A model generated the notes under the pieces. The model saw only the letters and a list, made by a program, of their open reading frames with translations. It was not told where the DNA came from and ran no database searches. The position numbers and the translations under genes are program-made. A stretch of 64,000 nt of DNA from VFJJ01 sp031362415 (lineage in GTDB: Bacteria > Actinomycetota > Acidimicrobiia > IMCC26256 > VFJJ01): contig JANLSK010000006.1 of NCBI GenBank assembly GCA_031362415.1, forward strand, positions 76,305 to 140,304, written 5' to 3'. Below, one piece after another: positions 26,772 through 36,225 of this stretch; position 1 is the first letter of the stretch; every line of letters begins with the position of its first letter.

Positions 26772-26837
26772 ATGAAAGCAAGTGTGGCAGTCCCGCTTTC
26801 ACGCCGCTTTCACCAGCGATTCCCACGCTTGGTCGAT

Positions 26838-27041
26838 GGAAATAAGCGTCCACGAGGCCAAGGCGTCACGGTCCGGGCTCCTGGACCGGGTCGACGCGGG
26901 GAAGAGGTGCGGGCCGAGCGCGCTGGCCCGCCTATCGCGACATAGGGCTACGGTGGCGGTGGCGGGCACCGGCACCGGCCCCGGGGTCGACCTGAGACGC
27001 ATGACCGTCGCCGACGATTTCGCCCAACCGTTCGACGCGAG
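26838..27041 (+). pseudogene. Phd/YefM-like antitoxin remnant
   Basis: MEISVHEAKASRSGLLDRVD is the standard opening of Phd-type antitoxins (fold that folds over the toxin later). The middle is scrambled (frameshift near 26905), and a tail MTVADDFAQPFDA resembles the toxin-binding end. No toxin gene is adjacent. The remaining bases up to 27098 show no other feature. Confidence 0.45.
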
Positions 27042-27098
27042 ACGCACGGTCCTGGGCCGAACCTCGAGGGCTCGACCCGGCTCCAGGGTTGATCACCT

Positions 27099-28466
27099 TC
27101 ACACGGTAAGGGCCTCGGCGAAGTCGGCGAAGGCATCGATGTAGCGGTCGACGTCGGCGTCGGTGTGTTGCACCGAGATCGTCCACTGCTCCTCGTCGCC
27201 GGGGGTCATGAAGATCCCGCGGTTGACGATCCAGGGCCACGACGCCGCGAAGAGCTCGACATGGCACTCGAGGAAGTCGCGGTAGTTCGTGAGCGGCTCA
27301 CGCCGGTACGACACGCAGCCCTTGGCCCCGAGGTCGACGACGTGCGCCGGGAGGTCGTAGTGGTCGATGACCTGACGACAGCCGGCATCGAGCCGGTCGC
27401 CCAGCAGCTCGAGGTACAGGTAGGCGTCGGGCGTCAACACCTCGGTGAGCGTGGCCACGCCAGCGGCAGCAACGAGAGGATTGCCGTTGTACGTGCCGAG
27501 CTGCGCGACACCGTTGCCGATCATCTCCATCAGATCGGCCCGTCCGCCGAACGCCGCCGTGGGAACCCCGCCGGCAATGGCCTTGGCCACGCACACCAGA
27601 TCGGGCTGCACGCCGTAGCGCTCGATGGCGCCACCGGCGGCGATGGTCACGCCCGACTTCACCTCGTCGAAGATCAGCACGATCCCGAAGCGGGTGCACA
27701 GCTCCCGGACCTTCTCGAGGTACCCGGGCTGCGGCGGAACCAGCCCGATGTTCATCATGACCGGCTCCATGATGAGACAGGCGATCTCCTGGGCATGGTC
27801 GACGAAAATCGCCTCGAGGGCGACGGCGTCGTTGAACGGCACCACGAGCACCTGGTTGGCAGCGTCGGCCGGGATGCCCTTCGACATGGGGGTGCGCAGC
27901 GGTCGCTCGCGCCCGCCCATGGTGTCAGAGTTGGGCAGGACCGAGAACATCACGGCATCGTGATGGCCGTGGTAGGAGCCTTCGATCTTGCAGACCGTGT
28001 CACGATTGGTCGCGGCGCGGGCCAGTCGGATGGCGTCGGCGGTGGCCTCGGTGCCGGAGTTGGCGAAGCGCACGAGATCGAGGCGGAAGCGCCGGCACAG
28101 CTCCTCGGCGAAGCGCACGGTGATCTCGGTGGGAGCGGCGAAGTGGGTGCCGGTCTGCGCGGCCCGGGTGATGGCCTCGACGACCTTGGGGTGCGCGTGA
28201 CCCACCACGTTGGCGCCGAAGCCGCCGTGCATGTCCACGTACTCGGTGCCGTCGACGTCCCAGACGTGGCTTCCTTGGCCTCGGGCCACGTAGAGCGGGT
28301 ACGGCTTCCAGGCCTGAAATGAAGAAGCCACCCCCAACGGGAGTGACTCGACGGCCCGGGCGTACAACTGGGCGGAAGCGGGGGTGCGTGCGAGCAGAGC
28401 TTCGGTCTCGTGCTCGCAGATCTGTTTGGCACGTTCGCTGGTGCTTCGGACCAACATGGTCGACAT
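27099..28466 (-). CDS. class III PLP aminotransferase, glutamate-1-semialdehyde aminomutase-like
   Basis: A 455-residue fold-type I PLP enzyme. Landmarks: phosphate-binding NSGTEATADAIRLAR (S137), EGSYHGHHD, D267 in LIFDEVKSG, and PLP lysine K295 in VAKAIAGGVP. It resembles HemL in sequence, but it lies outside any haem cluster and is near amine-oxidation genes, so it more likely transfers an omega-amino group or isomerises an amino ketone. ATG 28466 is backed by an AGGAG site; the frame extends upstream without domain features. No PucR-type activator is adjacent. Confidence 0.88.
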   Translation of the reverse strand: MSTMLVRSTSERAKQICEHETEALLARTPASAQLYARAVESLPLGVASSFQAWKPYPLYVARGQGSHVWDVDGTEYVDMHGGFGANVVGHAHPKVVEAITRAAQTGTHFAAPTEITVRFAEELCRRFRLDLVRFANSGTEATADAIRLARAATNRDTVCKIEGSYHGHHDAVMFSVLPNSDTMGGRERPLRTPMSKGIPADAANQVLVVPFNDAVALEAIFVDHAQEIACLIMEPVMMNIGLVPPQPGYLEKVRELCTRFGIVLIFDEVKSGVTIAAGGAIERYGVQPDLVCVAKAIAGGVPTAAFGGRADLMEMIGNGVAQLGTYNGNPLVAAAGVATLTEVLTPDAYLYLELLGDRLDAGCRQVIDHYDLPAHVVDLGAKGCVSYRREPLTNYRDFLECHVELFAASWPWIVNRGIFMTPGDEEQWTISVQHTDADVDRYIDAFADFAEALTV

Positions 28467-28707
28467 CACGAGGCTCCTGGCCGTCGAGGGTTGCCGGCCC
28501 GGGTGAACCTGGACACGACCGGCGTTTGGATCCGACCACCCGGTGTGACACCGGGGAGTCGACAGGCGGGTGACCGCCGCCCGTTCGTCCGTCGTCTTGA
28601 TGTGTTCGAAACCTGTCGGATACATCGACACGACGGATTCCGGAGTATAGCCATCCCTTGCCGATGGAATCAATGGTTACGGGATCGAAACTGTGCGATT
28701 CGTCGTC

Positions 28708-29154
28708 TCAGCGAAGCTTGAGCTGACGCGAGCACGAGCTCCACTGACGCCATCCGCCGCTGTCGAGGATCCGGCGGGCGACGACGATCTGCTGCTCGCG
28801 CGTGGCTTGGCTGGGCAGAGCCGCGAACTCGGTTCCGCCGTGTCTGCGCCAGGTGCCGCGCATGATCTGCAGCCCTCCGCCGTAGCGCTGACCCTGGATG
28901 TGCCAGCGCTGCCCCGACTCGCACTGGGCCATGGCGTCCCAGATGGGCCAGTCGAGCGCAGGGGCGAGGCGCTCGTCGAACAGTGCGACCGTCACGACGA
29001 CAGCCTCGGGCTCGACGGGGGCCGGAAGCGGGGCCGGAAGCGGGGCGGGTGGGACCTCTTGGGCGCTCGCGAGAGTGGCGGAACCGACCACCGCGAGCAG
29101 CGTCACGACCGGCAACAGCAAGGCAGACACAGCACAACGAACGCGCACAGGCAA
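28708..29154 (-). CDS. rpf: secreted resuscitation-promoting-factor (Rpf) domain protein
   Basis: A 148-residue secreted protein: signal peptide with predicted cleavage after ASA (residue 31), a Pro-rich PAPLPAPLPAPV linker encoded by 12-base repeats, then a single Rpf/transglycosylase-like domain, IWDAMAQCESGQRWHIQGQR, with the catalytic Glu E79, and YGGGLQIMRGTWRRHGGTEF. Such enzymes cleave peptidoglycan and promote regrowth of dormant actinobacterial cells. No LysM or G5 anchor is present, so it may be released. Divergent from the dehydrogenase small subunit gene. Confidence 0.92.
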   Translation of the reverse strand: MPVRVRCAVSALLLPVVTLLAVVGSATLASAQEVPPAPLPAPLPAPVEPEAVVVTVALFDERLAPALDWPIWDAMAQCESGQRWHIQGQRYGGGLQIMRGTWRRHGGTEFAALPSQATREQQIVVARRILDSGGWRQWSSCSRQLKLR

Positions 29155-29500
29155 GCTCCTCGGCTTGAGAGACAGGTGACCGCCACCGGAACAGGCTCGG
29201 CGGCTGCCGCATCGAATCGACGCGAGGGCTGCTCAGAGCGTTCGGCATGAGCGAACGGCCACTCCACTCGCCGACGTTCGGGCCAGGCACAAGTGGAGCA
29301 CCTCGACCGTAGTCGGGCGAGCTGGCACGTTTGTGCGATGGCCACTGTGACATCGGTCATGCAGCCATCGGTCATGGACAGGGTCGACTCCGCCCGGACG
29401 ACTCGCGTCAACGCACGGCTCGCCACGCCAGAACGCAGCGTTGCAGCCGATCGACAGGGCACCCGAACGCCATGGAACCGACCGAAACGGCAAGGCGTGC
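29155..29500. other. 346-base divergent intergenic region
   Basis: Between rpf (minus) and the dehydrogenase small-subunit gene (plus). I see no open frame with coding character on either strand. It must hold promoters for both genes. I looked for a c-di-AMP (ydaO) riboswitch, which precedes some rpf genes, and did not find its conserved boxes. Confidence 0.5.
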
Positions 29501-30124
29501 ATGATGATCCGGACTCTGTGCGGCCGGCTGTTTCGCGGTGCTAGACCTCCAGGTATGCCGGTCTGGTTCGATGATGCCGAGTACGCCGTGGTCGAAGCGG
29601 CCGTCGAGCGGCTCATCCCCCACGTCGAGGGTCGAGGCCCCGGGGCCCGACAAGCCGGAGTCGTCGACTACATCGACTCCACGCTCGGCGCGTTCAGCTT
29701 CACCCCTCCACGGATCTGGGCCGGCGGCCCGTTCTCGGGTCGCTTCGGAGGCGACGCGAGCTTCGGCGACTGGGAACCCTTGTCCCGCTTGGCCGAGCTG
29801 GCCTGGCGGATTCGTATCGAAGGGTCGCAGGGTCGGCCCGAGCGGGAGTTCAACGGACCGGTGAGAGGTTGGCAGGACGAGTACCGCGACGGCATTGACG
29901 CGCTCGGCGCCGACTTCGCGCAGGTCGACGCCGACGAACAGGACGTACGTCTCGCAGCCGCGCCCGAGGGCTTTCGCGCGCTCGTGCACCAGCACGCCTG
30001 CGAAGGGATGTATGGCGCGCCCGAGTACGGCGGCAACCGCGCCCGCAGCGTCTGGTTGGCGATCGACTATCTCGGCGACGTGCAACCCCGAGGCTTCACC
30101 GACCATGAGGTGAGCGAACCATGA
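29501..30124 (+). CDS. gluconate 2-dehydrogenase subunit 3-like protein (small subunit)
   Basis: A protein of about 207 residues. After a short basic N-terminus it shows the subunit-3 pattern EYAVVEAAVERLIPHVEG, a GVVDYIDSTLG segment, a WQDEYRDGIDALGADFAQV helix and a final MYGAPEYGGNRARSVWLAID, typical of the small subunit that escorts GMC flavoproteins. No strong Tat or Sec signal is seen in this start. The following GMC oxidoreductase starts 13 bases later, so they should form the two-subunit enzyme. Alternative starts exist at 29441, 29504 and 29555. Confidence 0.85.
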   Translation: MMIRTLCGRLFRGARPPGMPVWFDDAEYAVVEAAVERLIPHVEGRGPGARQAGVVDYIDSTLGAFSFTPPRIWAGGPFSGRFGGDASFGDWEPLSRLAELAWRIRIEGSQGRPEREFNGPVRGWQDEYRDGIDALGADFAQVDADEQDVRLAAAPEGFRALVHQHACEGMYGAPEYGGNRARSVWLAIDYLGDVQPRGFTDHEVSEP

Positions 30125-30137
30125 GCGAGCCGCAGGC

Positions 30138-31880
30138 ATGAGCGGTCCCGATCGCAGCCGAGCCACCGACTGCGATGTCGTGGTCGTGGGCTCCGGACCC
30201 GGAGGCGCCACCGCGGCCGAGGTGCTGGCGACGGCCGGATGGAACGTGGTCGTGCTGGAGAAGGGCCGCAACCTCCTCATCGACACCGATCCGCCATACG
30301 CCCCAAGGGATCGCTTCGCCAACGACGAGATCAAGAACCTCTTCCGGCACTACTACGGCCCCGATCCGCTCCTCGAGCCCAAGTCCTTCCGCCGCAACGC
30401 ATCCGACGGGGCCCGCCTGTTCAGCGGCGAGGTCAACACGATGCCGTCGATGGTGGGCGGGGCCGGGCCCCACGCCGACGCCAAGCTCCCGCGCTTTCGG
30501 GAGATCGACTTCCGGCTGCGCTCCGAGATGGGGCCCATCGACGGCGCCGACGTCGAGGACTGGCCCCTCGACTACGCCGACCTCGAGCCCTGGTATGCGC
30601 AAGCCGAGCGCGATGTCGGAACCGCCGGCGACCACACCGCGAACCCATACGCGGCTTGGCGTTCGGGTCCGTACCCCATGCCGCCGGGGCCCGACATGTA
30701 CGGCGCCGTGCTCTCGTCGGAAGCGGCGACCCGCCACGGCTTCCATCCGTACCGGGCCCCGTCAGGCGTCAACAGCGTTCCCTGGGGCGGACGGCCGGCC
30801 TGCAACAATTGCGGTTTCTGCATGATGGGCTGCCCGATCCACGCCAAGGGCGATCCGATCGCCATGCTCCAGCAAGCGCTGCTCACCGGCCGCTGCGAGA
30901 TCCGCTCCGAGTGCGTGGTTACCGAGATCGTCGCCGATCCCTTGCGGCACAAAGCTCTTGGGGTTCGCTATGTCGATCTCGACGGCCGCCTGCGCGAGCT
31001 GTCTGCGGGCCACGTGGTCGTGGCCGGCGGGGCGTTTGAAACGGCCCGGCTCATGTTGCGCAGCGGCGACATCACGGCCGGCGGCTTGGGGAACTCGTCG
31101 GGACTGCTCGGGCGCTTCTTGATGTTCCACTTCCAGACCTATGCGATCGGAACGTTCCCGTTCCGCCTCCATGGCCATCGGGGACGTGCGGTCAGTCATC
31201 TGATGGACGACCTGATGGTGCCATCGACGGCCGATCTCGAAGCGGCCCGTTCCGTCGATCTCCCATGGTTTCGCGGCGGGGTCGTCGAGCACGGAGCGGC
31301 CGGGGGACCGATCCAGGAGGCGATCCATTACCCCAGCGGTGCCCCGCACACCGCGCTCATGGCCGACTCGCCGATGCGAGATCGGGCGTGGGTCTTCACG
31401 GTGCAGGGGGAGGATCTCCCGCAGTGGGCCAACACCGTCGACCTCGACCCGGCAGTTCGCGATGTGCATGGCCTCGCCGCCGGACGGGTCACGTACGAGC
31501 CGCACCGCCACGAGATCGAAGCGGCCAAGCACTGGGCTCCCCAGCTCGAGGCTGTGCTACGCGACATGGGAGCCGTCCACACCTTCTGGACGACCTCGCC
31601 CTCGGCCGGTATCGGTTCGTTCGCCGAGCGGACCCCACCTGTCGAGCGGTACGCCCCCACGTCGAAGCACTGGATGGGCACCTGCCGCATGGGCGACGAC
31701 GCTCGCACGAGCGTGGTCGACGGGCACGGGCGCTTCCACGACCTCGACAACGTGATCTGCGCCGACTCGTCGGTCTTCACCACCTCGGCCGGCTACAACC
31801 CCACCCTCACCCTCATCGCTCTCGCCGCCCGAGCCGCGTCGGCGATGGCCGGCCGCCCGGCTCCGGCACCGTCAGCGTGA
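30138..31880 (+). CDS. GMC-family FAD oxidoreductase (large subunit)
   Basis: A 580-residue flavoprotein. FAD-binding motif DVVVVGSGPGGATAAEVLAT is near residues 13-32. The active-site histidine probably lies in KHWMGTCRMGDD, and the last region, SAGYNPTLTLIALAARA, is the usual flavin/substrate C-terminus. Four cysteines, C222-C225-C228-C232 (ACNNCGFCMMGCP), form a ferredoxin-like cluster motif found in the subgroup that works with a subunit 3. It probably oxidises an alcohol or sugar and passes electrons to a quinone or cytochrome. Its 3' end overlaps the convergent SDR gene by 9 bases. Confidence 0.9.
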   Translation: MSGPDRSRATDCDVVVVGSGPGGATAAEVLATAGWNVVVLEKGRNLLIDTDPPYAPRDRFANDEIKNLFRHYYGPDPLLEPKSFRRNASDGARLFSGEVNTMPSMVGGAGPHADAKLPRFREIDFRLRSEMGPIDGADVEDWPLDYADLEPWYAQAERDVGTAGDHTANPYAAWRSGPYPMPPGPDMYGAVLSSEAATRHGFHPYRAPSGVNSVPWGGRPACNNCGFCMMGCPIHAKGDPIAMLQQALLTGRCEIRSECVVTEIVADPLRHKALGVRYVDLDGRLRELSAGHVVVAGGAFETARLMLRSGDITAGGLGNSSGLLGRFLMFHFQTYAIGTFPFRLHGHRGRAVSHLMDDLMVPSTADLEAARSVDLPWFRGGVVEHGAAGGPIQEAIHYPSGAPHTALMADSPMRDRAWVFTVQGEDLPQWANTVDLDPAVRDVHGLAAGRVTYEPHRHEIEAAKHWAPQLEAVLRDMGAVHTFWTTSPSAGIGSFAERTPPVERYAPTSKHWMGTCRMGDDARTSVVDGHGRFHDLDNVICADSSVFTTSAGYNPTLTLIALAARAASAMAGRPAPAPSA

Positions 31881-32732
31881 CGGCGGCCATCCGGGAACGA
31901 GGCCGAGCTTCTTGCACAGACGTTGGGCATTGACGATCGTGCCGGCGTGCTCGTCGGCCTCGGGAGCCGATGCCAGCCAGCCGACCACCTCGCCGGGCAC
32001 CTCGGCGGGCGCGCCCCGAAAGCCCGCGTCGATGAACTGCTGCGCGCTGCCCGTCGCCCTGGCCTTCTCCGTGATCACGAACCCCGGGTCGACGTTGAAG
32101 GCGCGCACACCACGGGCGAAGAACTCGACGTGGAGGGTGCCCGCGAGGCGACCGAACGCCGCCTTCGAGGCCGCGTAGCCGACGCCCCATCCCCCGGCTC
32201 CGGCGGGGGCCACCGGATCGTCGTACGCCGAGGCCGACGTCATGTTGATGATGTGGCCCCGACCCCGCTCGAGCATCTGCGGGATCACGAGCTGGGTGAG
32301 GAGGAGCTGGTTCACGTAGTTCCCCGTGATGATCTTCTCGGCCATGTCGAGCTGGAGGTCGAGGAACCGGTCGAGCGTTCCCGGGCCCTGATAGATGCCG
32401 TTGTTGAACAGCACGTCGATGCGACCCCAGGTGTCGATCGTCTGCTGGTAGGCCATCCCGATCGACACCCGGTCGGTGATGTCGAGCCGGATGGCCAGAG
32501 CCTGGCGGCCCAGCGCCTCGATCTCGGCGACGGTCGTCTCGAGGCTGCCCGGTATCGCCATGGCGCTCTCGGTATCCCTGATCGAGCTCGGCGCGGCGCG
32601 GCCGTCACCCTCGCGCACGGTCCGAGCCGTGCAGACCACGTCGTAGCCCGCTCGGGCCAACGCCAGAGCGCCGCAGCGCCCGATACCCCGGCTGGCCCCG
32701 GTGACGAACGCAACCGGCGTTGATCGAAGCAT
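31872..32732 (-). CDS. short-chain dehydrogenase/reductase
   Basis: A 286-residue SDR. Cofactor motif VAFVTGASRGIGRCGALALA (TGxxxGxG) is at the N-terminus, VLFNNGIYQGPG corresponds to NNAG with a variant, and the catalytic Ser and Tyr-x-x-x-Lys appear as INMTSAS and YAASKAA. NAD(P)-dependent oxidation or reduction of a hydroxyacyl or alcohol is expected. ATG 32732 is supported by GAGGAGA upstream. It is in the same direction as the acyl-CoA dehydrogenase and ligase genes that follow on the minus strand. Confidence 0.92.
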   Translation of the reverse strand: MLRSTPVAFVTGASRGIGRCGALALARAGYDVVCTARTVREGDGRAAPSSIRDTESAMAIPGSLETTVAEIEALGRQALAIRLDITDRVSIGMAYQQTIDTWGRIDVLFNNGIYQGPGTLDRFLDLQLDMAEKIITGNYVNQLLLTQLVIPQMLERGRGHIINMTSASAYDDPVAPAGAGGWGVGYAASKAAFGRLAGTLHVEFFARGVRAFNVDPGFVITEKARATGSAQQFIDAGFRGAPAEVPGEVVGWLASAPEADEHAGTIVNAQRLCKKLGLVPGWPPSR

Positions 32733-32842
32733 GGGCTCTCCTCGAGACGGTGGGCGACGGTACTCGTTCTTTGCGTCTGCGGTCATCGCCGGCGCGGTCC
32801 TGGACGCAAAGAAACGACGTGAGCTCGGGCGATGTCGTGGGC

Positions 32843-34030
32843 TCAGCCCCGGGGCAGACCCAGGATGCGCTCGCCGATGATCGTGCGTTGAATCTCGTCG
32901 GTGCCGCCGGCGATGCTCGCCACCTTCGACCACAGCCATTGCCGTTGCCAGCGACCGTCGTCGGGGTTGCCGTCGGCCCCCGCCCACAGCGGGCCGGCTC
33001 GGCCGGGCACACGTAGGCCCGTCTCCGAGAGGTGCTGGGTCATGTGGGCCCAGTGCAGCTTGACCCAGCTCGACTCGGCGCCCGGCTCTCGCCCCCGACC
33101 CAGGCTCGACAGCGTCCGCAGGTTGTGCATGCGGAGCACCCGCAGCGCCACGAAGGCGTCGGCCAGGGCGTCGGCCACACCCACGTCGTCGAGGCGCCCG
33201 TTCGCTTCGGCCAGCGCGTAGAGCTCGTCGAGGAAGATCTCGTGCACGGCCTGCTCCTTGAACGGGAAGGCCGTCCCGCGCTCGTGGGCCAGCGTCGTCG
33301 TCGAGACCCGCCAGCCCTCGTGCAACTGGCCGATGAGCTGATCATCGGGGACGAACACCTCGTCGAGGAACACCTCGCAGAACTCTGACTCGCCGGTGGC
33401 CTGCACGAGCGGGCGCACGTCGACGCCGGGAGCCGTCATGTCGATGGCCAGGCAGCTGATACCTCGGTGCTTGCCGACATCGGGGTCGGTGCGGAACAGG
33501 CCGAAACCCCAGGCGGCGAACTGGGCGTACGATGTCCAGACCTTCTGGCCCGTCACCAGCCAACCGCCGTCGACGCGATCGGCTCGTGTGCTGAGCGCAG
33601 CGAGGTCGGAGCCGGCGCCGGGCTCGGAGTAGAGCTGGCACCAGATCTCGCTTCCGTCGAGGATGGGCGCCAGCCATCGCCGCTTCTGCTCGTGGGTGCC
33701 GTGGGCCAAGATGGTGGGGCCGACGTTGTTGACGCCCACCCGGTTGACGGGCTGCACGGCGCGGGCCTTGGCGTACTCGACGTTGAAGATGGCCACCTGG
33801 ACCGGCGCCGCGCCCCGCCCGCCGTACTCGGCGGGCCAGTGGATGCCGACCCAGCGGTCGCGCGCCATCGTCGCCTGCCATTCCCGGCCCCACGCAACCT
33901 CGGCCGCGGTGCGCTCGGGCGGAGCGAGCCGGGCCCAGTCGGCCAGCGGGGGCCGGCGTACGTTGGCCGCGAGCCAGGCGCGCACCTCCTCGGCGAACGT
34001 CGACTCTTGTGACGAGTACGAGAGGTCCAT
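32843..34030 (-). CDS. acyl-CoA dehydrogenase
   Basis: A 395-residue FadE-type flavoprotein, close in layout to the one at 587-1792: LYSEPGAGSDLAALSTRAD as the middle-domain signature and AGGTDEIQRTIIGERILGLP at the C-terminus. It starts 7 bases after the stop of the ligase gene (34038), so it is co-transcribed with it: a CoA ligase followed by its dehydrogenase. Start set at ATG 34030, where the domain begins; a 104-residue upstream open frame is antisense-like. Confidence 0.93.
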   Translation of the reverse strand: MDLSYSSQESTFAEEVRAWLAANVRRPPLADWARLAPPERTAAEVAWGREWQATMARDRWVGIHWPAEYGGRGAAPVQVAIFNVEYAKARAVQPVNRVGVNNVGPTILAHGTHEQKRRWLAPILDGSEIWCQLYSEPGAGSDLAALSTRADRVDGGWLVTGQKVWTSYAQFAAWGFGLFRTDPDVGKHRGISCLAIDMTAPGVDVRPLVQATGESEFCEVFLDEVFVPDDQLIGQLHEGWRVSTTTLAHERGTAFPFKEQAVHEIFLDELYALAEANGRLDDVGVADALADAFVALRVLRMHNLRTLSSLGRGREPGAESSWVKLHWAHMTQHLSETGLRVPGRAGPLWAGADGNPDDGRWQRQWLWSKVASIAGGTDEIQRTIIGERILGLPRG

Positions 34031-34037
34031 GGTCGTC

Positions 34038-35939
34038 TCACAGCTCCCAGAAGCGCTCGCGCCCTGCGGCCTCGAACGCGATGCGCAGGCGGGCCTCGTC
34101 GGCAACGGTGAAGGGGCGAAAGACGTTCTCGCCGCGCAGCCGTACGAGGACGGGATCGCCGCCGCAGCGATCGGCTCGGAACTTCTGATGCTGCAAGGAC
34201 CGCACGACCACCTTGTTGGTGCCCGTCGAAGGGAACGCGGTCGTGACGCGCACGTACCGGGGCCGCCATTTCGGCCCCAGCGACGGTTGGGCGTCGAGCC
34301 AAGCCGAGAAAGCGACCGGGTCGAAGGGCGGAGCGTCGTCACGGAGCAGGAGGCACGCCATCACCTGGTCGCCAGCGACGTCATCGGGCACCCCGTAGAC
34401 CGCCGCCAGCGCCACGTCGGGATGAAGGCGCACCACCGCCTCGATCGGGCCGGCAGGGAAGTTCTCGCCGTCGACCCGGATCCACTCGGCCGAACGACCC
34501 GCGAAATACAGGAACCCCGCCTCGTCGACATACCCCAGGTCGCCGCTCCAATACCAGCCCCTGCGAGTGAGCCGCTCCGTGGCCTCCCGGTTGTTGTAGT
34601 AGCCCTCGAAGGCGCCGGTGCCGCTGGTGTTGACGATCTCCCCGACGCACTGGGCTGCGTTCAGGAGACGGCCGACGGCGTCGATGCGGGCTCGGGGCAG
34701 CTCGGTCCCGTCGTCGGCGACGACCCGCACACCCGGTCCAGGAACGCCCAACGCGCTCGGCGGCACGTCGCCATCGCGGTTGACCGCGATCCCGCCCTCG
34801 GTGGCGCCGTACGTGTCGATGATGGCGACCCCGAAGCGGCGAGCCGCAGCCTCGACCACCTCGGATGCGCCCTCATTGCCGAACGCCACCCGCAACGGGT
34901 TCTCGGCGTCGTCCGGGCGCTCGGGTGTGCCCAGCACGTACGACAGCGGCTTGCCGACGTAGTTGAAATAGGTCGAGCCGAAGTGCCGGATGTCGGCCAG
35001 CCACCGCGACGCGCTGAAGCGACGGGCCAAGCCGACGCCAGCCCCGTTGACGAGCGCCGGCGCCCATCCGACCATGAGCGCGTTGGAGTGGAACAACGGC
35101 ATGCAGAGATAGCCCGTGTCGTCGCCCGTGAGGTCCATGATCATCCCCATGCGATTCCCGGTGACCAGGAAACGTCGCTGGGTACAGATCACGGCCTTGG
35201 GCGCGTCGCTCGTCCCCGATGTGAAGATCAACGCCCAGATGGTGTCGGCAGGGGGATCGAGACCGGGATCGGTGGCCGGCTGCTGGGGCAATGCCGCGGC
35301 GAGCGACCGGTGGCCCATGCCGTTTTCCGCTGCGGCTCCGGCGACCTCGCCGATGGCGTCGACATCGGAGAACCGGTCATCGGAGACGCTGTTCTCGGAG
35401 AACCGGTCGAGGAGGTAGACCCCGCCGGTGAGCGCCCCGAGATCGGCACCGGCGAGGAGGGCCAGGTGCTGAGGCTCCACGAGCAGCGCCAGGCAGTCGG
35501 TGTGAGCCAGGTCGCGAGCGAGGTGCTCGCCCCGGCGTGTGGGGTTCAAGCCCACGATCGCCGCTCCCGCCAAGGCCGCCCCGCCGAAGGCGAACAGATA
35601 GTCGGGAGTGTTGTCGGAGAGGATCGCCACGTGGAACGACCGCTCCCCAGCGGGATCAGCAGCCCTGCGCCACCCCAGGAACAAATGAGCGAACCGGCAG
35701 GACTCCTCGAAGAACTCGGCGTGGGTCCACGTTTGCGCTCCGAAGCGCAGATGCACCCGGGTAGCGATGCCCGGATCACCAGTAGCGATGCCCGGATCAC
35801 CAAACGGCCCTTGGGTGAGAGGGTTACGACCTGCGTTTCGCCTCAGCAGCGCAGCCGCGTTGGGCGCCACCATCGGCGCCTTCCCGGGGAGGGGAATCTC
35901 ACGCGTGGGCCCCGGGCCGATTCCTGACATCGGCGTCAT
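34038..35939 (-). CDS. acyl-CoA synthetase (AMP-forming, FadD-like)
   Basis: A 633-residue adenylate-forming enzyme. The P-loop-like motif is LIFTSGTSDAPKAVICTQ, A5 is YGATEGGIAVN, A7 is WYWSGDLGYVDEAG and the C-terminal lysine region is PSTGTNKVVVRSL. It activates a carboxylic acid to its acyl-CoA with ATP. The N-terminus contains two exact 21-base tandem copies (bases 35761-35802) encoding a duplicated GDPGIAT. Start uncertain (35939, 35930 or 35873). It is upstream of, and coupled to, the acyl-CoA dehydrogenase gene. Confidence 0.92.
   Translation of the reverse strand: MTPMSGIGPGPTREIPLPGKAPMVAPNAAALLRRNAGRNPLTQGPFGDPGIATGDPGIATRVHLRFGAQTWTHAEFFEESCRFAHLFLGWRRAADPAGERSFHVAILSDNTPDYLFAFGGAALAGAAIVGLNPTRRGEHLARDLAHTDCLALLVEPQHLALLAGADLGALTGGVYLLDRFSENSVSDDRFSDVDAIGEVAGAAAENGMGHRSLAAALPQQPATDPGLDPPADTIWALIFTSGTSDAPKAVICTQRRFLVTGNRMGMIMDLTGDDTGYLCMPLFHSNALMVGWAPALVNGAGVGLARRFSASRWLADIRHFGSTYFNYVGKPLSYVLGTPERPDDAENPLRVAFGNEGASEVVEAAARRFGVAIIDTYGATEGGIAVNRDGDVPPSALGVPGPGVRVVADDGTELPRARIDAVGRLLNAAQCVGEIVNTSGTGAFEGYYNNREATERLTRRGWYWSGDLGYVDEAGFLYFAGRSAEWIRVDGENFPAGPIEAVVRLHPDVALAAVYGVPDDVAGDQVMACLLLRDDAPPFDPVAFSAWLDAQPSLGPKWRPRYVRVTTAFPSTGTNKVVVRSLQHQKFRADRCGGDPVLVRLRGENVFRPFTVADEARLRIAFEAAGRERFWEL
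35761..35802. repeat. 21-base exact tandem duplication inside the FadD-like gene
   Basis: Two adjacent copies of a 21-base unit (GTAGCGATGCCCGGATCACC plus A) duplicate seven codons near the start of the ligase. Exact identity implies a recent slippage or a variable-number tract. Confidence 0.9.
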
Positions 35940-36051
35940 CGTAGGCCGCGCAGCGAAGCGCCGACCAGGAACGATGTGGCGGCCATGGTCACCACGACAC
36001 AGTCCTGGTCGGGCACTTCGTGGGGCGGTGGGGTGGGGTCGAACCGACGGG

Positions 36052-36225
36052 CTAGCCTTTGCGGTTGAGCTTGTCCTTGACCGCGTCGACCACGTCGGAG
36101 ACCTTGTCCTTGACCTTGGCCCCGGCCCGATCGGCCTTGCCTTCGCGCTCGAGATCCTTGTTGTCGGTCGCCGCTCCCAGGCCCTCTTTCACGCGGCCCT
36201 TCATGTCGTCCATCTTCTCGCCCAT
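36052..36225 (-). CDS. CsbD-like stress protein
   Basis: A 57-residue highly charged protein starting MGEKMDDMKGRVKEGLGAAT and ending in Lys/Asp repeats (KVKDKVSDVVDAVKDKLNRKG is about 21 residues, only partly quoted here: KVKDKVSDVVDAVKDKL). CsbD family members are small stress-induced proteins of unknown biochemical role. A GGAGGAG ribosome-binding site fixes ATG 36225; the frame upstream is not CsbD-like. Codon use is normal for the window. Confidence 0.88.
   Translation of the reverse strand: MGEKMDDMKGRVKEGLGAATDNKDLEREGKADRAGAKVKDKVSDVVDAVKDKLNRKG

Noticed and set aside
29155..29300. A possible c-di-AMP riboswitch upstream of rpf
   Set aside because: Such riboswitches precede some rpf genes, but the conserved GGGGAACC-type boxes are not seen here.
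36010..36056. A tRNA T-arm-like sequence (GGTTCGACC on the minus strand) after the CsbD gene
   Set aside because: The stem around the loop does not pair, and I found no anticodon arm or acceptor stem at the right distances.
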